DNA from: Tabrizicola sp.
Lineage (GTDB): Bacteria > Pseudomonadota > Alphaproteobacteria > Rhodobacterales > Rhodobacteraceae
Length of the DNA: 64,000 nt
Direction of reading: 5' to 3'
Assembly (NCBI GenBank): GCA_016792685.1
Contig: JAEULQ010000106.1
Location: 48,906-112,905 of the forward strand
Positions 24,409-33,168 of the stretch are shown here, in pieces (position 1 is the stretch's first letter; the number at the start of each line of letters is the position of its first letter). The notes under the pieces are model-generated. The model searched no databases and was not told the origin of the DNA. It was given only the letters and a program-made list of their open reading frames with translations. The position numbers and the translations under genes were made by a program.

Positions 24409-25350
24409 ATGAAGAAGACCCTTATCGCTGCAGGCTTTGCCGCGCTGATGTCGACGACCGCGATGGCGGATGGCATCGGTGTGTCGATGGCTGCTTTCGA
24501 CGACAACTTTCTGACCGTTCTGCGCAACGGCATTCAGGCACAGGCTGATGCAGCCGGTCTTTCGGTGCAGATCGAGGACGCCCAGAACGACGTTGCAAAG
24601 CAGCTGGACCAGATCAACAACTTCATCGCCTCGGGTGTCGATGCGATCATCGTGAACCCGGTCGACACTTCGGCCACGCAGGCGATGTCGGACGCCGCTG
24701 CTGCAGCGGGCGTGCCGCTGGTCTATGTGAACCGCCAGCCGATCAACGTTGACACTCTGCCCGACGGCCAGGCTTTCGTTGCGTCCAACGAATCCGACTC
24801 CTCGCGCCAGGGCTTTATCGAACAGTGCAACCAGTGGGCCGCTGCGGGCAAGACCGAGGTCAGCGTCTATGTCATGCAGGGCGAGCTTTCGAACCAGGCC
24901 GCCGTGCAGCGCACCCAGAACTACTATGATGTGATGGAAGCCGGCGAATGTGCGGTGAAGGTCAACGTCATCGACCAGCAGACCGCCAACTGGTCGCGCG
25001 ATCAGGCGCAAAGCCTGATGACCAACTGGCTGTCGACCGGTGCCGCGTTCGACGGTGTGCTGGCCAACAATGACGAAATGGCGCTGGGCGCGATCCAGGC
25101 GATCAAGGCGGCCGGCATCGGCATGGACGCCGTCATCGTCTCGGGCGTTGATGCGACCCAGGATGCGCTGGCCTCGATGCAGGCTGGCGAGCTGGACATC
25201 ACCGTGTTCCAGAACGCGGCAGCCCAAGGCGGCGGCGCACTGGATGCGGCGGTCAAGCTGTCGAAGGGCGAAGCTGTAGAAAAGAAAGTCTACATCCCGT
25301 TCGAGCTGGTGACCCCGGCGAACATCGACGGCTACCTGTCGAAGAACTAA
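24409..25350 (+). CDS. Sugar ABC transporter substrate-binding protein (MocB/IbpA-like)
   Basis: 313 residues. Sec signal MKKTLIAAGFAALMSTTAMA, then a periplasmic-binding-protein-like I fold (ribose/galactose class): QLDQINNFIASGVDAIIVNPVDTSATQ and GVLANNDEMALGAIQAIKAAG. GGGAGGAG precedes the ATG. Rhizopine-binding MocB and inositol-binding IbpA fall in this class, and the neighbours are MocC-like and IolG-like. Followed by an intrinsic terminator that would give extra binding-protein transcript over the permease and ATPase. Confidence 0.85.
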   Translation: MKKTLIAAGFAALMSTTAMADGIGVSMAAFDDNFLTVLRNGIQAQADAAGLSVQIEDAQNDVAKQLDQINNFIASGVDAIIVNPVDTSATQAMSDAAAAAGVPLVYVNRQPINVDTLPDGQAFVASNESDSSRQGFIEQCNQWAAAGKTEVSVYVMQGELSNQAAVQRTQNYYDVMEAGECAVKVNVIDQQTANWSRDQAQSLMTNWLSTGAAFDGVLANNDEMALGAIQAIKAAGIGMDAVIVSGVDATQDALASMQAGELDITVFQNAAAQGGGALDAAVKLSKGEAVEKKVYIPFELVTPANIDGYLSKN

Positions 25351-25368
25351 GCCCCTTCCGGGCACCTT

Positions 25369-25400
25369 GGGGCGGCTGGAAACGGCCGCCCCGCTTTTTT
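25369..25400 (+). terminator. Intrinsic terminator after the binding-protein gene
   Basis: Stem GGGGCGGC (25369-25376) / GCCGCCCC (25385-25392), 8-nt loop, then GCTTTTTT. It sits inside the transport operon, so partial read-through would lower permease/ATPase levels relative to the binding protein. Confidence 0.85.
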
Positions 25401-25463
25401 CTGGCGCGCATGGGGCATCATCGGCCAGAGTCTTCGGTACGCATCTTGGGGTAGGAGGGCGAC

Positions 25464-26576
25464 GTGGCAGAAGCAACGCATGGAACTGGCGGCCAGAAAT
25501 ACGATCCGGCAAAGCGCAATCGCGCGCCGGAGTGGAACGTCTTCGGCGCGCTGGTCCTGATCGTCCTGATCTTCGAAATCCTGAACCGGATGCAGGGCGG
25601 GTCCTTCCTGTTCAACATGCGCGACAATGTGGACGCAATCTTCAACCAGCAGCGGCTGGACATCATGATCTTGCAGGTCGCGATCATCGGGATCATCGCG
25701 CTGGGGGTGACGCAGGTCATCATCATCGGGGGGATCGACTTGTCCTCGGGCTCCGTGGTGGGGGCCACGGCCATGATCGTGATGAGCTTTGCGCAGACCG
25801 CCATGGTCAACGGCAACCCGAACCCGAAGGCGATTTTCGGGGACTGGGCGATGGACCTGCCGGTGATCGTGCCGATAGTCGTTGGCCTTGCCTGCGGGCT
25901 GGTGGCGGGGCTGATCAACGGTCTTCTGGTGGCCTACACCAAGATCCCGCCCTTCATCGCCACGCTGGGCGTCATGGTCAGTGCCCGGGGTGTTGCGCGG
26001 TGGTGGTCGAACGGCCAGCCGGTCAGCTTTCCGACCGAGACCTATGGGACCCTGGCGAACGGAGACCTCTTGGGTGGCATGACTTTTGGCCTTTTGTCCT
26101 GGCCGGGCCAGAACCCCGCCGTGGTCTTCGTTCTGCTGGCGATCCTGTTCCACGTCATCATGACCTATACGCTTTACGGCAAGCACAGCTACGCCATCGG
26201 GTCAAACGAGGCCGCGGCGCGGATGTCGGGGATCAACACCGACCGACACAAGGTGCTGGTCTATGCCATTGCCGGAGTGCTTGCCGCAGTGGCGGCGGTG
26301 CTGCTGACCTCGAAGAACCTGACCGCGCAAGCCGGGATGGGGGTGATGTACGAGCTTGATGCCATTGCGATGGCGGTGATCGGGGGCGTTTCGCTGTCCG
26401 GCGGCCGGGGGTCGATCGTTGGAACCGTGCTCGGTGCTGCGATCTTTTCGGTGATCATCTCGGGCTTCACCTCGATCAAGCTGGACGCCTACTACCAGGA
26501 GATGGTCAAGGGCGCGATCATTGTCGGCGCGGTGGTCCTGGACCAGTGGCGTCAACGCAAACGGACCCGGGGGTAA
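25464..26576 (+). CDS. Sugar ABC transporter permease (RbsC-like)
   Basis: 370 residues, GTG start with TAGGAGGG upstream. Multiple membrane helices and the ribose-type permease segments IIIGGIDLSSGSVVG, YAIGSNEAAARMSGI and AMAVIGGVSLSGGRGSIVGT. BPD_transp_2 family, partner of the following ATPase and the preceding binding protein. The N-terminal 30 residues are polar and cytoplasmic. Confidence 0.93.
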   Translation: MAEATHGTGGQKYDPAKRNRAPEWNVFGALVLIVLIFEILNRMQGGSFLFNMRDNVDAIFNQQRLDIMILQVAIIGIIALGVTQVIIIGGIDLSSGSVVGATAMIVMSFAQTAMVNGNPNPKAIFGDWAMDLPVIVPIVVGLACGLVAGLINGLLVAYTKIPPFIATLGVMVSARGVARWWSNGQPVSFPTETYGTLANGDLLGGMTFGLLSWPGQNPAVVFVLLAILFHVIMTYTLYGKHSYAIGSNEAAARMSGINTDRHKVLVYAIAGVLAAVAAVLLTSKNLTAQAGMGVMYELDAIAMAVIGGVSLSGGRGSIVGTVLGAAIFSVIISGFTSIKLDAYYQEMVKGAIIVGAVVLDQWRQRKRTRG

Positions 26577-26581
26577 CGACC

Positions 26582-27349
26582 ATGTCCAAGATCATTCTGG
26601 AAACCCGTGGCCTGACCAAGCACTACGGTGGCGTGCATGCGCTGGAAGACGCGAACTTCATCCTGCATGAGGGCGAACACGTCGCTGTCGTGGGCGACAA
26701 CGGGGCGGGCAAGTCCACCTTCGTGCGCCAGGTCACGGCGGTGGAGCAGCGGACGAGCGGTGACATCATCTTCGACGGCCAGCCCGTGCATTTTGCGGGA
26801 CCGCTCGAGGCGCGGCAGGCCGGGATCGAGACCGTGTTTCAGACGCTGGCGCTGGCCGACGACCTGGACGTGCCGTCGAACCTGTTCCTCGGGCGCGAGC
26901 TTTTCAAGTTCAAGTTGGGGCCGTTCTCCTGGTTGGACCGCAAGACGATGCGTGATCGCACGCTCGAGGCGCTGAAGACCACGGCAGTGAAGATCCCGAA
27001 CGTGGACAACCCGATCCGGAACATGTCCGGCGGACAACGCCAGTGCGTGTCCATCGCGAGGACGGCGGCCTTTGCGTCGAAACTGGTGATCATGGACGAA
27101 CCCACAGCCGCGCTGGGGGTGCAAGAGACGGCTCAGGTGGAAAACATCATACGGGGCCTAAAAGCGCGGGGTATCCCCATGATCCTGATCAGCCACAACC
27201 TTCGCCAGGTCTTCGATCTGGTCGACCGCATCGTCGTCTTTCGGCGCGGGCGGATCGTGGCAAGCCTGAAACGGGAGGAGACCGATGGCAATGATATCGT
27301 GTCCTACATTACCGGGGTGAAGGGCGGGCAAGAGACCAGCTTCGCCTGA
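26582..27349 (+). CDS. Sugar ABC transporter ATP-binding protein, single NBD
   Basis: 255 residues with one nucleotide-binding domain: Walker A GDNGAGKST (38-46), signature MSGGQRQCVSIART, Walker B KLVIMDEPTAAL, H-loop ILISHN. Sugar (CUT2) ATPases are usually about 500 residues with two NBDs; this is the short FrcA-like form. ATG five bases after the permease stop; the longer frame from 26546 would overlap the permease. It drives uptake of the locus' sugar or inositol-like substrate. Confidence 0.92.
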   Translation: MSKIILETRGLTKHYGGVHALEDANFILHEGEHVAVVGDNGAGKSTFVRQVTAVEQRTSGDIIFDGQPVHFAGPLEARQAGIETVFQTLALADDLDVPSNLFLGRELFKFKLGPFSWLDRKTMRDRTLEALKTTAVKIPNVDNPIRNMSGGQRQCVSIARTAAFASKLVIMDEPTAALGVQETAQVENIIRGLKARGIPMILISHNLRQVFDLVDRIVVFRRGRIVASLKREETDGNDIVSYITGVKGGQETSFA

Positions 27350-27462
27350 CCTGACCGGCTAATTGGCCATTTCCTTCACAACGGTGCCAGCAATTCGTGG
27401 GCTCCGGATGCAGAAGCATAGTGAAACGCGGGCCGACGGCCCATGAAACAAGGAACGAAATC

Positions 27463-28464
27463 ATGCTGAAAGTCGGGCTTCTGGGCGCTGGTCGCATCGC
27501 TGGGGTGCATGCGGTCGCCATCTCGGGCCATTCCGGGTCGCGGCTTCAGGCCGTTTCGGACATCAACGCTGACGCTGCAGCCAGACTTGCGGCGGCCCAT
27601 GGTGCCGAGGCACGGGCGACCGAGGCGATCCTTGCGGATCCCCAGATCGATGCCGTCCTGATCGCGACTTCGACCGACACGCATTCCGACCTGATCGAAC
27701 GCGCGACGGCGGCGGGGAAGGCCGTCCTGTGCGAAAAGCCCGTCGACCTCAGCCTTGAGCGCGCCCGTGCCTGCATGGCGCGGGTGGCGCCAACCGGAAA
27801 ACCGGTGATGATCGGCTTCAACCGTCGCTTCGATCCGAACTTTGCCGGTCTGAAGGCGGCCCTTACCGCAGGCGAGATCGGCAAGGCCGAACTTTTGTCC
27901 ATCACCTCGTTCGATCCGGCGCCTCCGCCGGTGGCCTATGTAAAGGTATCGGGCGGGCTTTTCCGCGACATGATGATCCACGACTTCGACATGGCGAACT
28001 TCATCATGGGCGACCTGCCGGTCACCGTATCGGCGGTGGGCTCATCGATTGTCGATCCGGCCATCGGAGCGGCCGGTGACGTGGATACGGCCGTAGTCAC
28101 GCTGACCTATGCCGATGGCCGGATTGCAGTGATCAAGAACTCGCGTCGGGCGGTCTATGGCTATGATCAGCGCGTCGAGATCCTGGGGTCCGAGGGCCTG
28201 CTGCAGGCTCAGAACATGCTGGAAACCACCGTGGTCAAGTCGACGAAGGCGGGGGTGACGGGGGCCAAGCCCATGCATTTCTTCCTTGAACGTTACATGA
28301 CCGCCTATCGCACCGAATGGGCAGCCTTTGTCGCCGCAGTCACCGAGGGCGCGGACCTGCCGGTGACGCTGGCGGACGGCGTGGCAGCGCTGGCCATGGC
28401 CGAGGCCGCTACCCGTTCGGCCAAGACGGGCGCGCCGGTGGCACTCGCGGGCCTGCTGGCCTAA
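27463..28464 (+). CDS. iolG: Inositol 2-dehydrogenase-like Gfo/Idh/MocA oxidoreductase
   Basis: 333 residues. Rossmann LKVGLLGAGRIAGVH, catalytic Lys92 (CEKPVDL), Asp169 and His173 in SGGLFRDMMIHDFDMANF, matching the Lys97/Asp172/His176 set I recall from Bacillus IolG. GFNRRFDPNF and NSRRAVYGYDQRVE are further IolG hallmarks. AAGGAAC lies before the ATG at 27463. It oxidises myo- or scyllo-inositol-type cyclitols to inososes with NAD. MocA of rhizopine catabolism is in the same family. Last gene of the plus-strand arm; convergent with the next operon (1 bp apart). Confidence 0.88.
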   Translation: MLKVGLLGAGRIAGVHAVAISGHSGSRLQAVSDINADAAARLAAAHGAEARATEAILADPQIDAVLIATSTDTHSDLIERATAAGKAVLCEKPVDLSLERARACMARVAPTGKPVMIGFNRRFDPNFAGLKAALTAGEIGKAELLSITSFDPAPPPVAYVKVSGGLFRDMMIHDFDMANFIMGDLPVTVSAVGSSIVDPAIGAAGDVDTAVVTLTYADGRIAVIKNSRRAVYGYDQRVEILGSEGLLQAQNMLETTVVKSTKAGVTGAKPMHFFLERYMTAYRTEWAAFVAAVTEGADLPVTLADGVAALAMAEAATRSAKTGAPVALAGLLA

Positions 28465-28465
28465 G

Positions 28466-29281
28466 TCAGGGCCCGATCTTCGGGCCGGTTGCCGGGGCGA
28501 GGGTGGAAATGTCCTCGTCCGCGACCGCCCGCAGCAGGCCTATCACATTGGCCACCAGATGCTCGGCGGTCAGCCGTCCCTTTTCGGCCGTGGCCAGATG
28601 CGCTTCGCCCACAACCCCTTCGGGGTTCAGGTCCGAGGCGATCCAGCCGCGCGCCACCGGCCCGATCGGGGCAATGGCCGCCGTCTCTGCCGTCGAGCGG
28701 AAGTCGCGGGCGGCGGTCATGTCGACCGTGTCGGGACGGAAGTGCAGCAGGAGCGAGGTTTCCATGTCACCGCCATGGATGCCGAAGTGCTCTTCTTGGG
28801 GCGAGTAGACGCCCGGCGGCATGCCTTGCGCCCCCCAGCCGAGCCGGACCGCAAGCATTCCGGCCTGCACCCGCAACTCACGCGCCAGGATCGAGATCAG
28901 GTCGGCATTGCCGCCATGGCTGTTCAGGATCACGATCTTGCGCACCCCGGCGCGGGCAACGGACAGGCCGATCTCGGTCCAGGCAGCCAACGCTGTGGTG
29001 GCGGAGAGCGTCAGCGTGCCGGGGGCCCAGAGATGCTCGTTCGACTTGCCGACGGCCATGACCGGCAGAATACAGAGATCAAGGTCGGCGGGCGCCCGCT
29101 CGGCCAGAAGCGCACAAAGATGGGTGTTTATGATCGTGTCGGTACCGACCGGCAGGTGTGGCCCGTGCTGCTCGACCGCCGCAGTGGGCAGGATGGCAAT
29201 CGTGCGCATCGGATCGATGTCGCGAAAAGCTGGTGCCCGCAGCGAAGCCCATTGCCGGTCTTGTGCCGGGGGCACGGTCAT
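28466..29281 (-). CDS. Creatininase-family amidohydrolase
   Basis: 271 residues. Creatininase metal motifs are visible: LPTAAVEQHGPHLPVGTD (Glu, His, Asp), NSHGGN and HGGDMETS (Glu). Members open cyclic amides (creatinine, formamidopyrimidines, others). The ATG overlaps the stop of the quinone-reductase-like gene (ATGA), making it the last cistron of an eight-gene operon. A GGCCCGA/TCGGGCC hairpin (28470-28486) lies at its 3' end. Substrate unknown; see the deaminase-like gene in the same operon. Confidence 0.85.
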   Translation of the reverse strand: MTVPPAQDRQWASLRAPAFRDIDPMRTIAILPTAAVEQHGPHLPVGTDTIINTHLCALLAERAPADLDLCILPVMAVGKSNEHLWAPGTLTLSATTALAAWTEIGLSVARAGVRKIVILNSHGGNADLISILARELRVQAGMLAVRLGWGAQGMPPGVYSPQEEHFGIHGGDMETSLLLHFRPDTVDMTAARDFRSTAETAAIAPIGPVARGWIASDLNPEGVVGEAHLATAEKGRLTAEHLVANVIGLLRAVADEDISTLAPATGPKIGP

Positions 29282-29931
29282 TCTGCGGCCTCGACACGGT
29301 GCGATGGCGGTTCGGGCAGGCTGACCGGAACCTGTCGGCCGATGAGCTTGTCCATTTGAGCCGCGACGCGGGCCAGGTGGGCGCGGCGGCTTTCCGGGGT
29401 GGAACTGTCCATCCGGTAGTGCGCTGCAAAGGCCCGGCGGTGGAACGGCGTCAAGAGAAGGCCGACCCCGCGGGTCAGGGTCCGCCTGCCTGGCGCTCCG
29501 ACAAAGAAAGTGATCCAGCGACTGGCCCCGCATGTCGTGAAGACGCCAAGCCTTTTGATGTGGCGCAGCCCCGGCCGGATCGAGCGGTTCGCGCCTTCGG
29601 GCATGAGGAATGCCACATCGGGCAAGAGTACCCGGTCAAGCCAGCCTTTCAGCATGGCGGGCAGTCCGTACCACCAGGTTGGGTAAACGAAGATCAGCGT
29701 GTCGCACCAGCGGATGTCTTGCACCTCTTGCGCCACGGGCGCGCAATTGCCGGGGCAATCGAGATAGCTGGACCACTCGGTCTCGGTCAGGATCGGGCTG
29801 AACCCGCTGGCGTAAAGGTCGTGTAGTCGCACTTCAGCCCCGGCCGAAGACAGCTTGGCCAGCACGAGATCCCGTACGGCAGCATTGAAGCTTTGCGGCG
29901 AGGGGTGACAATAGACGACAAGAGCGCGCAT
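29278..29931 (-). CDS. Flavodoxin-fold NAD(P)H:quinone oxidoreductase-like protein (copy 1)
   Basis: 217 residues. FMN-binding start RALVVYCHPSPQSFN and VYPTWWYGLPAMLKGWLDRVL are the MdaB/KefF/NQO signatures. It forms a tandem pair with the next gene (one base overlap), about 35-40 percent similar by eye, with a longer proline-rich tail. It may reduce a quinone, imine or N-oxide intermediate, or regenerate flavin. Specific role unknown. Confidence 0.85.
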   Translation of the reverse strand: MRALVVYCHPSPQSFNAAVRDLVLAKLSSAGAEVRLHDLYASGFSPILTETEWSSYLDCPGNCAPVAQEVQDIRWCDTLIFVYPTWWYGLPAMLKGWLDRVLLPDVAFLMPEGANRSIRPGLRHIKRLGVFTTCGASRWITFFVGAPGRRTLTRGVGLLLTPFHRRAFAAHYRMDSSTPESRRAHLARVAAQMDKLIGRQVPVSLPEPPSHRVEAAE

Positions 29932-30515
29932 CAGAACTGCTCCATCTTGCGCTGCACGCGGGCAAGATAGTCCGCGCGCCTGGCCGCATCCGCGCGATTC
30001 ATGTCGTAGAGGGCCATGTAGAGAAAGCTATCCGGTCGACAGGCATGACGGAAGGCCCGTGACACCACACGGCGGGGTGGATCGCCGGCCAGAAACGCGC
30101 GCAGGCGGTTGGCGCCGTAGGTGGTGACCGATGCCAGTTTCCGGATATGGGTCATCGCCGGTTTCACCTTGCCGTCTTCAAGCCGGAAGGTAATGCCGGG
30201 CAGGAAGACGCGGTCGGTATAGCCCTTGAGGATCGCCGGAAAACCGAAGTTCCACACGGGATGCACGAAGACCAGCGCCTGTGCCGCCCGCAGTCGATCG
30301 ACATGGTCCTGAACAGGCGCGGTGTTCGTGGCCATGTCATGGTAGCCGCGTCGTTCTTCGGCCCCCATGACAGGATCAAAGCCCTCGGCGTAAAGATCGC
30401 AGAGGTCCACCTCCCACCCCCGCGCCGCCAATGTGCCGGTGACCGTGTCGCGAAGCGCGGCCGCGAAGCTTTCGTCGCAAGGATGGGCGTAAAGGACCAG
30501 CGCGCGCGTTGTCAT
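29931..30515 (-). CDS. Flavodoxin-fold NAD(P)H:quinone oxidoreductase-like protein (copy 2)
   Basis: 194 residues with TRALVLYAHPCDESFAAAL and VHPVWNFGFPAILKGYTDRVFLPG, the same NQO/MdaB-type FMN fold as its neighbour; WW in the partner is WN here. ATG overlaps the FAD-oxidase stop (ATGA). Retention of two diverged copies in one operon suggests a heterodimer or two consecutive reductions. Confidence 0.85.
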   Translation of the reverse strand: MTTRALVLYAHPCDESFAAALRDTVTGTLAARGWEVDLCDLYAEGFDPVMGAEERRGYHDMATNTAPVQDHVDRLRAAQALVFVHPVWNFGFPAILKGYTDRVFLPGITFRLEDGKVKPAMTHIRKLASVTTYGANRLRAFLAGDPPRRVVSRAFRHACRPDSFLYMALYDMNRADAARRADYLARVQRKMEQF

Positions 30516-31906
30516 CTTGCGGGTGTCATCCCGGGATAGCTGTACATGCGCGAATAATCCCAGTCGGGTGCGTCCCAGGCGATCATCTTGCCGGGGTTGA
30601 GGATACCCTTGGGATCGGCCTGCCGCTTGAAGGCAAGCTGAGCCGCATCCGCCGACTGCCGCCCACCCTCTTCCAGCGTATAGCGGTGCGGGTTGAAGAC
30701 ATGGGCGCCCATGGCCTCATGTTGGCGAATGATCTCGTCCAGCCGCGCCTCGCTGGTAAACCGGACCAGCGTGAGGCCCGCAAAGGCCATCTGCCCACCC
30801 ATACGCATCGCCTCGAGGTGCTGGATCAACTCACCCGGGAAAGCCGCGCGGACGGCGGTGATCTTCTCCTCATAGACGCCGGGGGCATAGGCGACCTGCA
30901 GATAGGTGATCGACGGATCGACCTTCAGCGCCCGCAAGGTCGTGTGGTTCCAGCCGTATTCGTAGACCGGACCGGGTTCTTTCGGCCACTGGGTCGTATC
31001 GCTGCGGAAGATGAGCGCGGCGCCCGGATAGCGCGCGAGGAAAGTGAGAAAGCCGTCCATCGATTGCGGTGCGATCATGAGGCCGAGAACCGTGTCCTCG
31101 GCGGTCACATGGGGCGCGAGACGCGGGAAATAGGCCTGCGCGGTCGGCGCCTCATAGACCGAGATCAGCTTTTTCAGGATCCCGTCCTGATGGCCAAGCT
31201 CGCCCGCCATCCGGACGGCAGCCGGAAAATCGCGATGGGTCACGAAAATCTCGACCCAATCATAGGCCGGGGCCAGCGGCATCTCGATTTCGGTGATGAT
31301 GCCGTTGGTGCCATAGGCGTGGCTGACGCGATGCAGCTCTTCGCCGGTGAAGTCATGGACCTGCGGTTTCGCTTCGGCCGTGACGACGCGGAGCCGCAGG
31401 ATGTTGCCCAGGTCGCGCAGCACACCCCAGGTGCAGGACCCGACTCCGCCCGAGCCGCCAGCGATGAAGCCACCGATCGTGGCGGTGGCGTGGGTCGAAG
31501 GGTGCATGCGCAGCTCTTGCCCCGAATGTGCGCGGGTGGCGGCATCGAGGTCGCGGATCAGGCAACCGGGTTCGGCGATGACGCGGCCGGGGTGGATCGC
31601 CTTGACCACGGCCATGTGCTTCATGTGCAGGATGATCCCGCCCCGCATCGGCATCGCCTGGCCGTAATTCCCGGTCCCGGCCCCCCGCACGGTCACGGGC
31701 ACCTCATGGGCATGCGCGGCCGCCAGCACTTCGATCACTTCGGCTTCGCTGCGGGGCGCCACGACGAAATCGGCGGTCAGATGGTCCATCCGGGCCTTGA
31801 GGACCGGAGAGTACCAGAAGAAATCGCGCGACTTGGCCCGGACCGAGATCGGGTTCTCGTCAATATCGAGATGGCCCAGGGCGGATCTCAGGGCTGCGAC
31901 GCTCAT
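30512..31906 (-). CDS. GlcD-type FAD-linked oxidase (PCMH domain)
   Basis: 464 residues. The N-terminal FAD_binding_4/PCMH domain shows VRGAGTGNYGQAMPMRGGIILHM and HPSTHATATIGGFIAGGSGGVGS; the C-terminal cap ends RQADPKGILNPGKMIAW, the usual FAD-oxidase C-terminus. It oxidises hydroxy-acid-like or heterocyclic substrates and passes electrons to a quinone or oxygen. It couples by ATGA overlaps to genes on both sides. No covalent-flavin His is obvious. Substrate unknown. Confidence 0.87.
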   Translation of the reverse strand: MSVAALRSALGHLDIDENPISVRAKSRDFFWYSPVLKARMDHLTADFVVAPRSEAEVIEVLAAAHAHEVPVTVRGAGTGNYGQAMPMRGGIILHMKHMAVVKAIHPGRVIAEPGCLIRDLDAATRAHSGQELRMHPSTHATATIGGFIAGGSGGVGSCTWGVLRDLGNILRLRVVTAEAKPQVHDFTGEELHRVSHAYGTNGIITEIEMPLAPAYDWVEIFVTHRDFPAAVRMAGELGHQDGILKKLISVYEAPTAQAYFPRLAPHVTAEDTVLGLMIAPQSMDGFLTFLARYPGAALIFRSDTTQWPKEPGPVYEYGWNHTTLRALKVDPSITYLQVAYAPGVYEEKITAVRAAFPGELIQHLEAMRMGGQMAFAGLTLVRFTSEARLDEIIRQHEAMGAHVFNPHRYTLEEGGRQSADAAQLAFKRQADPKGILNPGKMIAWDAPDWDYSRMYSYPGMTPAR

Positions 31907-33168
31907 GCGGTCCTCATCAGGTCATCCAGTTCCGAATAGTCGGGCAGGTTGCGATCTACGGCCCGACCGGACCGCAAGAGTATGCGGTCGTGCTGGGGCC
32001 GGGCGAAAAGCTCATTCCAGGTCCGGGCGCGGAAGATCATCAGGTCGGCTGGCGCCCCTGGCGTGAGCGAAGGCGGAGCAAAGCCGCAAAGTGCGGCCGG
32101 CGTGCCCAGGACCGCCTGAACCCAGTCTTCGGCGGAATGATCAAGATGAGCGATCCGCGTGGCCTCGCGCAGAACCTCGACCATGTCGAGATCGCCATAG
32201 GCATAGAACGGGTCACGGGTGTTGTCGCTGGCGAAGGCCACCGGAATGCCGAGAGCGCGAGCCTCGTGGACCAGCGTCACCCCGCGGGCGCGGGGCGTGC
32301 GGGCTGCCTGGCGATCCTGCAGGTATAGGTTGCACATCGGCAGGCTAACGATGCCGACCCCCGCCTTTGCGCAAAGATCGAGGGTTTGCAGAGCCTCGGC
32401 CTCGGGCATGGTGGAAAGCGAACAGCAATGCCCGGCGACGATCCTGCCCTTGAACCCCGTATCCAGCGCGGCCTGGGCGATCTGTGCCAGCGTGTTGACC
32501 GAGGGATCCATCGTTTCATCGGCGTGGAAATCGGTGTCCAAGCCCCTGTCGCCCGCCAGCTGGAAGAAACGCCGCAGACGTGTGGGCATGTCGGGCATGG
32601 GGAAAGTGAAAAGACCCAGAATGCCCCGATGCGCTGCGACCCGGTCGGCAAGGGACACAAATGCCGGGTCCAAGACCAGATCGCATCCCGCAAGCGAGGC
32701 GGCCTGCAAGTCGACCCGCCCCGCCCATTCCTGCCGCAGTTCCGAAAAGATCGGCCACGAGATTTCGTCCTGCGGCCCGATGCTGTCGAGATGCGTACGG
32801 ATCGCCCTAGTGCCATGCGCGAAAGCGGACCGCAGGCCGAACTCCATCCGGCGGCGCAGGTCGGCGGCGGACCAGTGCAGTTCGCGATCCGCCCCGGCCG
32901 CGGCGAGCGCGCCCGGGAAGGTGCCGTCGGGATTTGGACTCCGGCCCCAGATATGGCCTTTGTCGAGATGGGTGTGCATGTCGATGAGGCAGGGCAGCAC
33001 CAGCGCGCCCTTCAGGTCGACTTCGGCCATGCCGGGTGTCGCGGCGGCGATGTGGCCATCGGCCAGGGCGATATCACCCCGAACCAGATCTCCGGACTGG
33101 CCCAAGAGGCAGGCCGGAACCGTAGCGTTCCTAAGGCGTACAGGGTCTTCTGGCAAAATGACTGTCAT
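31903..33168 (-). CDS. Cytosine/creatinine deaminase-like amidohydrolase
   Basis: 421 residues. Metal and catalytic motifs of the CodA branch: IDMHTHLDKGHIW, TDFHADETMD, VAGHCCSLS and ASDNTRDPFYAYGDLD. CodA-type enzymes deaminate cytosine, isoguanine or creatinine. The ATG at 33168 overlaps the permease stop (ATGA); the extra 16 residues of a longer frame lie inside that gene. Together with a creatininase-like hydrolase it points to a small N-heterocycle as substrate. A hydrolase rather than a deaminase is possible. Confidence 0.85.
   Translation of the reverse strand: MTVILPEDPVRLRNATVPACLLGQSGDLVRGDIALADGHIAAATPGMAEVDLKGALVLPCLIDMHTHLDKGHIWGRSPNPDGTFPGALAAAGADRELHWSAADLRRRMEFGLRSAFAHGTRAIRTHLDSIGPQDEISWPIFSELRQEWAGRVDLQAASLAGCDLVLDPAFVSLADRVAAHRGILGLFTFPMPDMPTRLRRFFQLAGDRGLDTDFHADETMDPSVNTLAQIAQAALDTGFKGRIVAGHCCSLSTMPEAEALQTLDLCAKAGVGIVSLPMCNLYLQDRQAARTPRARGVTLVHEARALGIPVAFASDNTRDPFYAYGDLDMVEVLREATRIAHLDHSAEDWVQAVLGTPAALCGFAPPSLTPGAPADLMIFRARTWNELFARPQHDRILLRSGRAVDRNLPDYSELDDLMRTA

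Noticed and set aside
28466-29281. Creatininase-like gene as part of the inositol locus (diketo-inositol hydrolase-like)
   Set aside because: It is on the opposite strand to iolG and translationally coupled to the heterocycle operon, so assignment to inositol breakdown is weaker, though not excluded.
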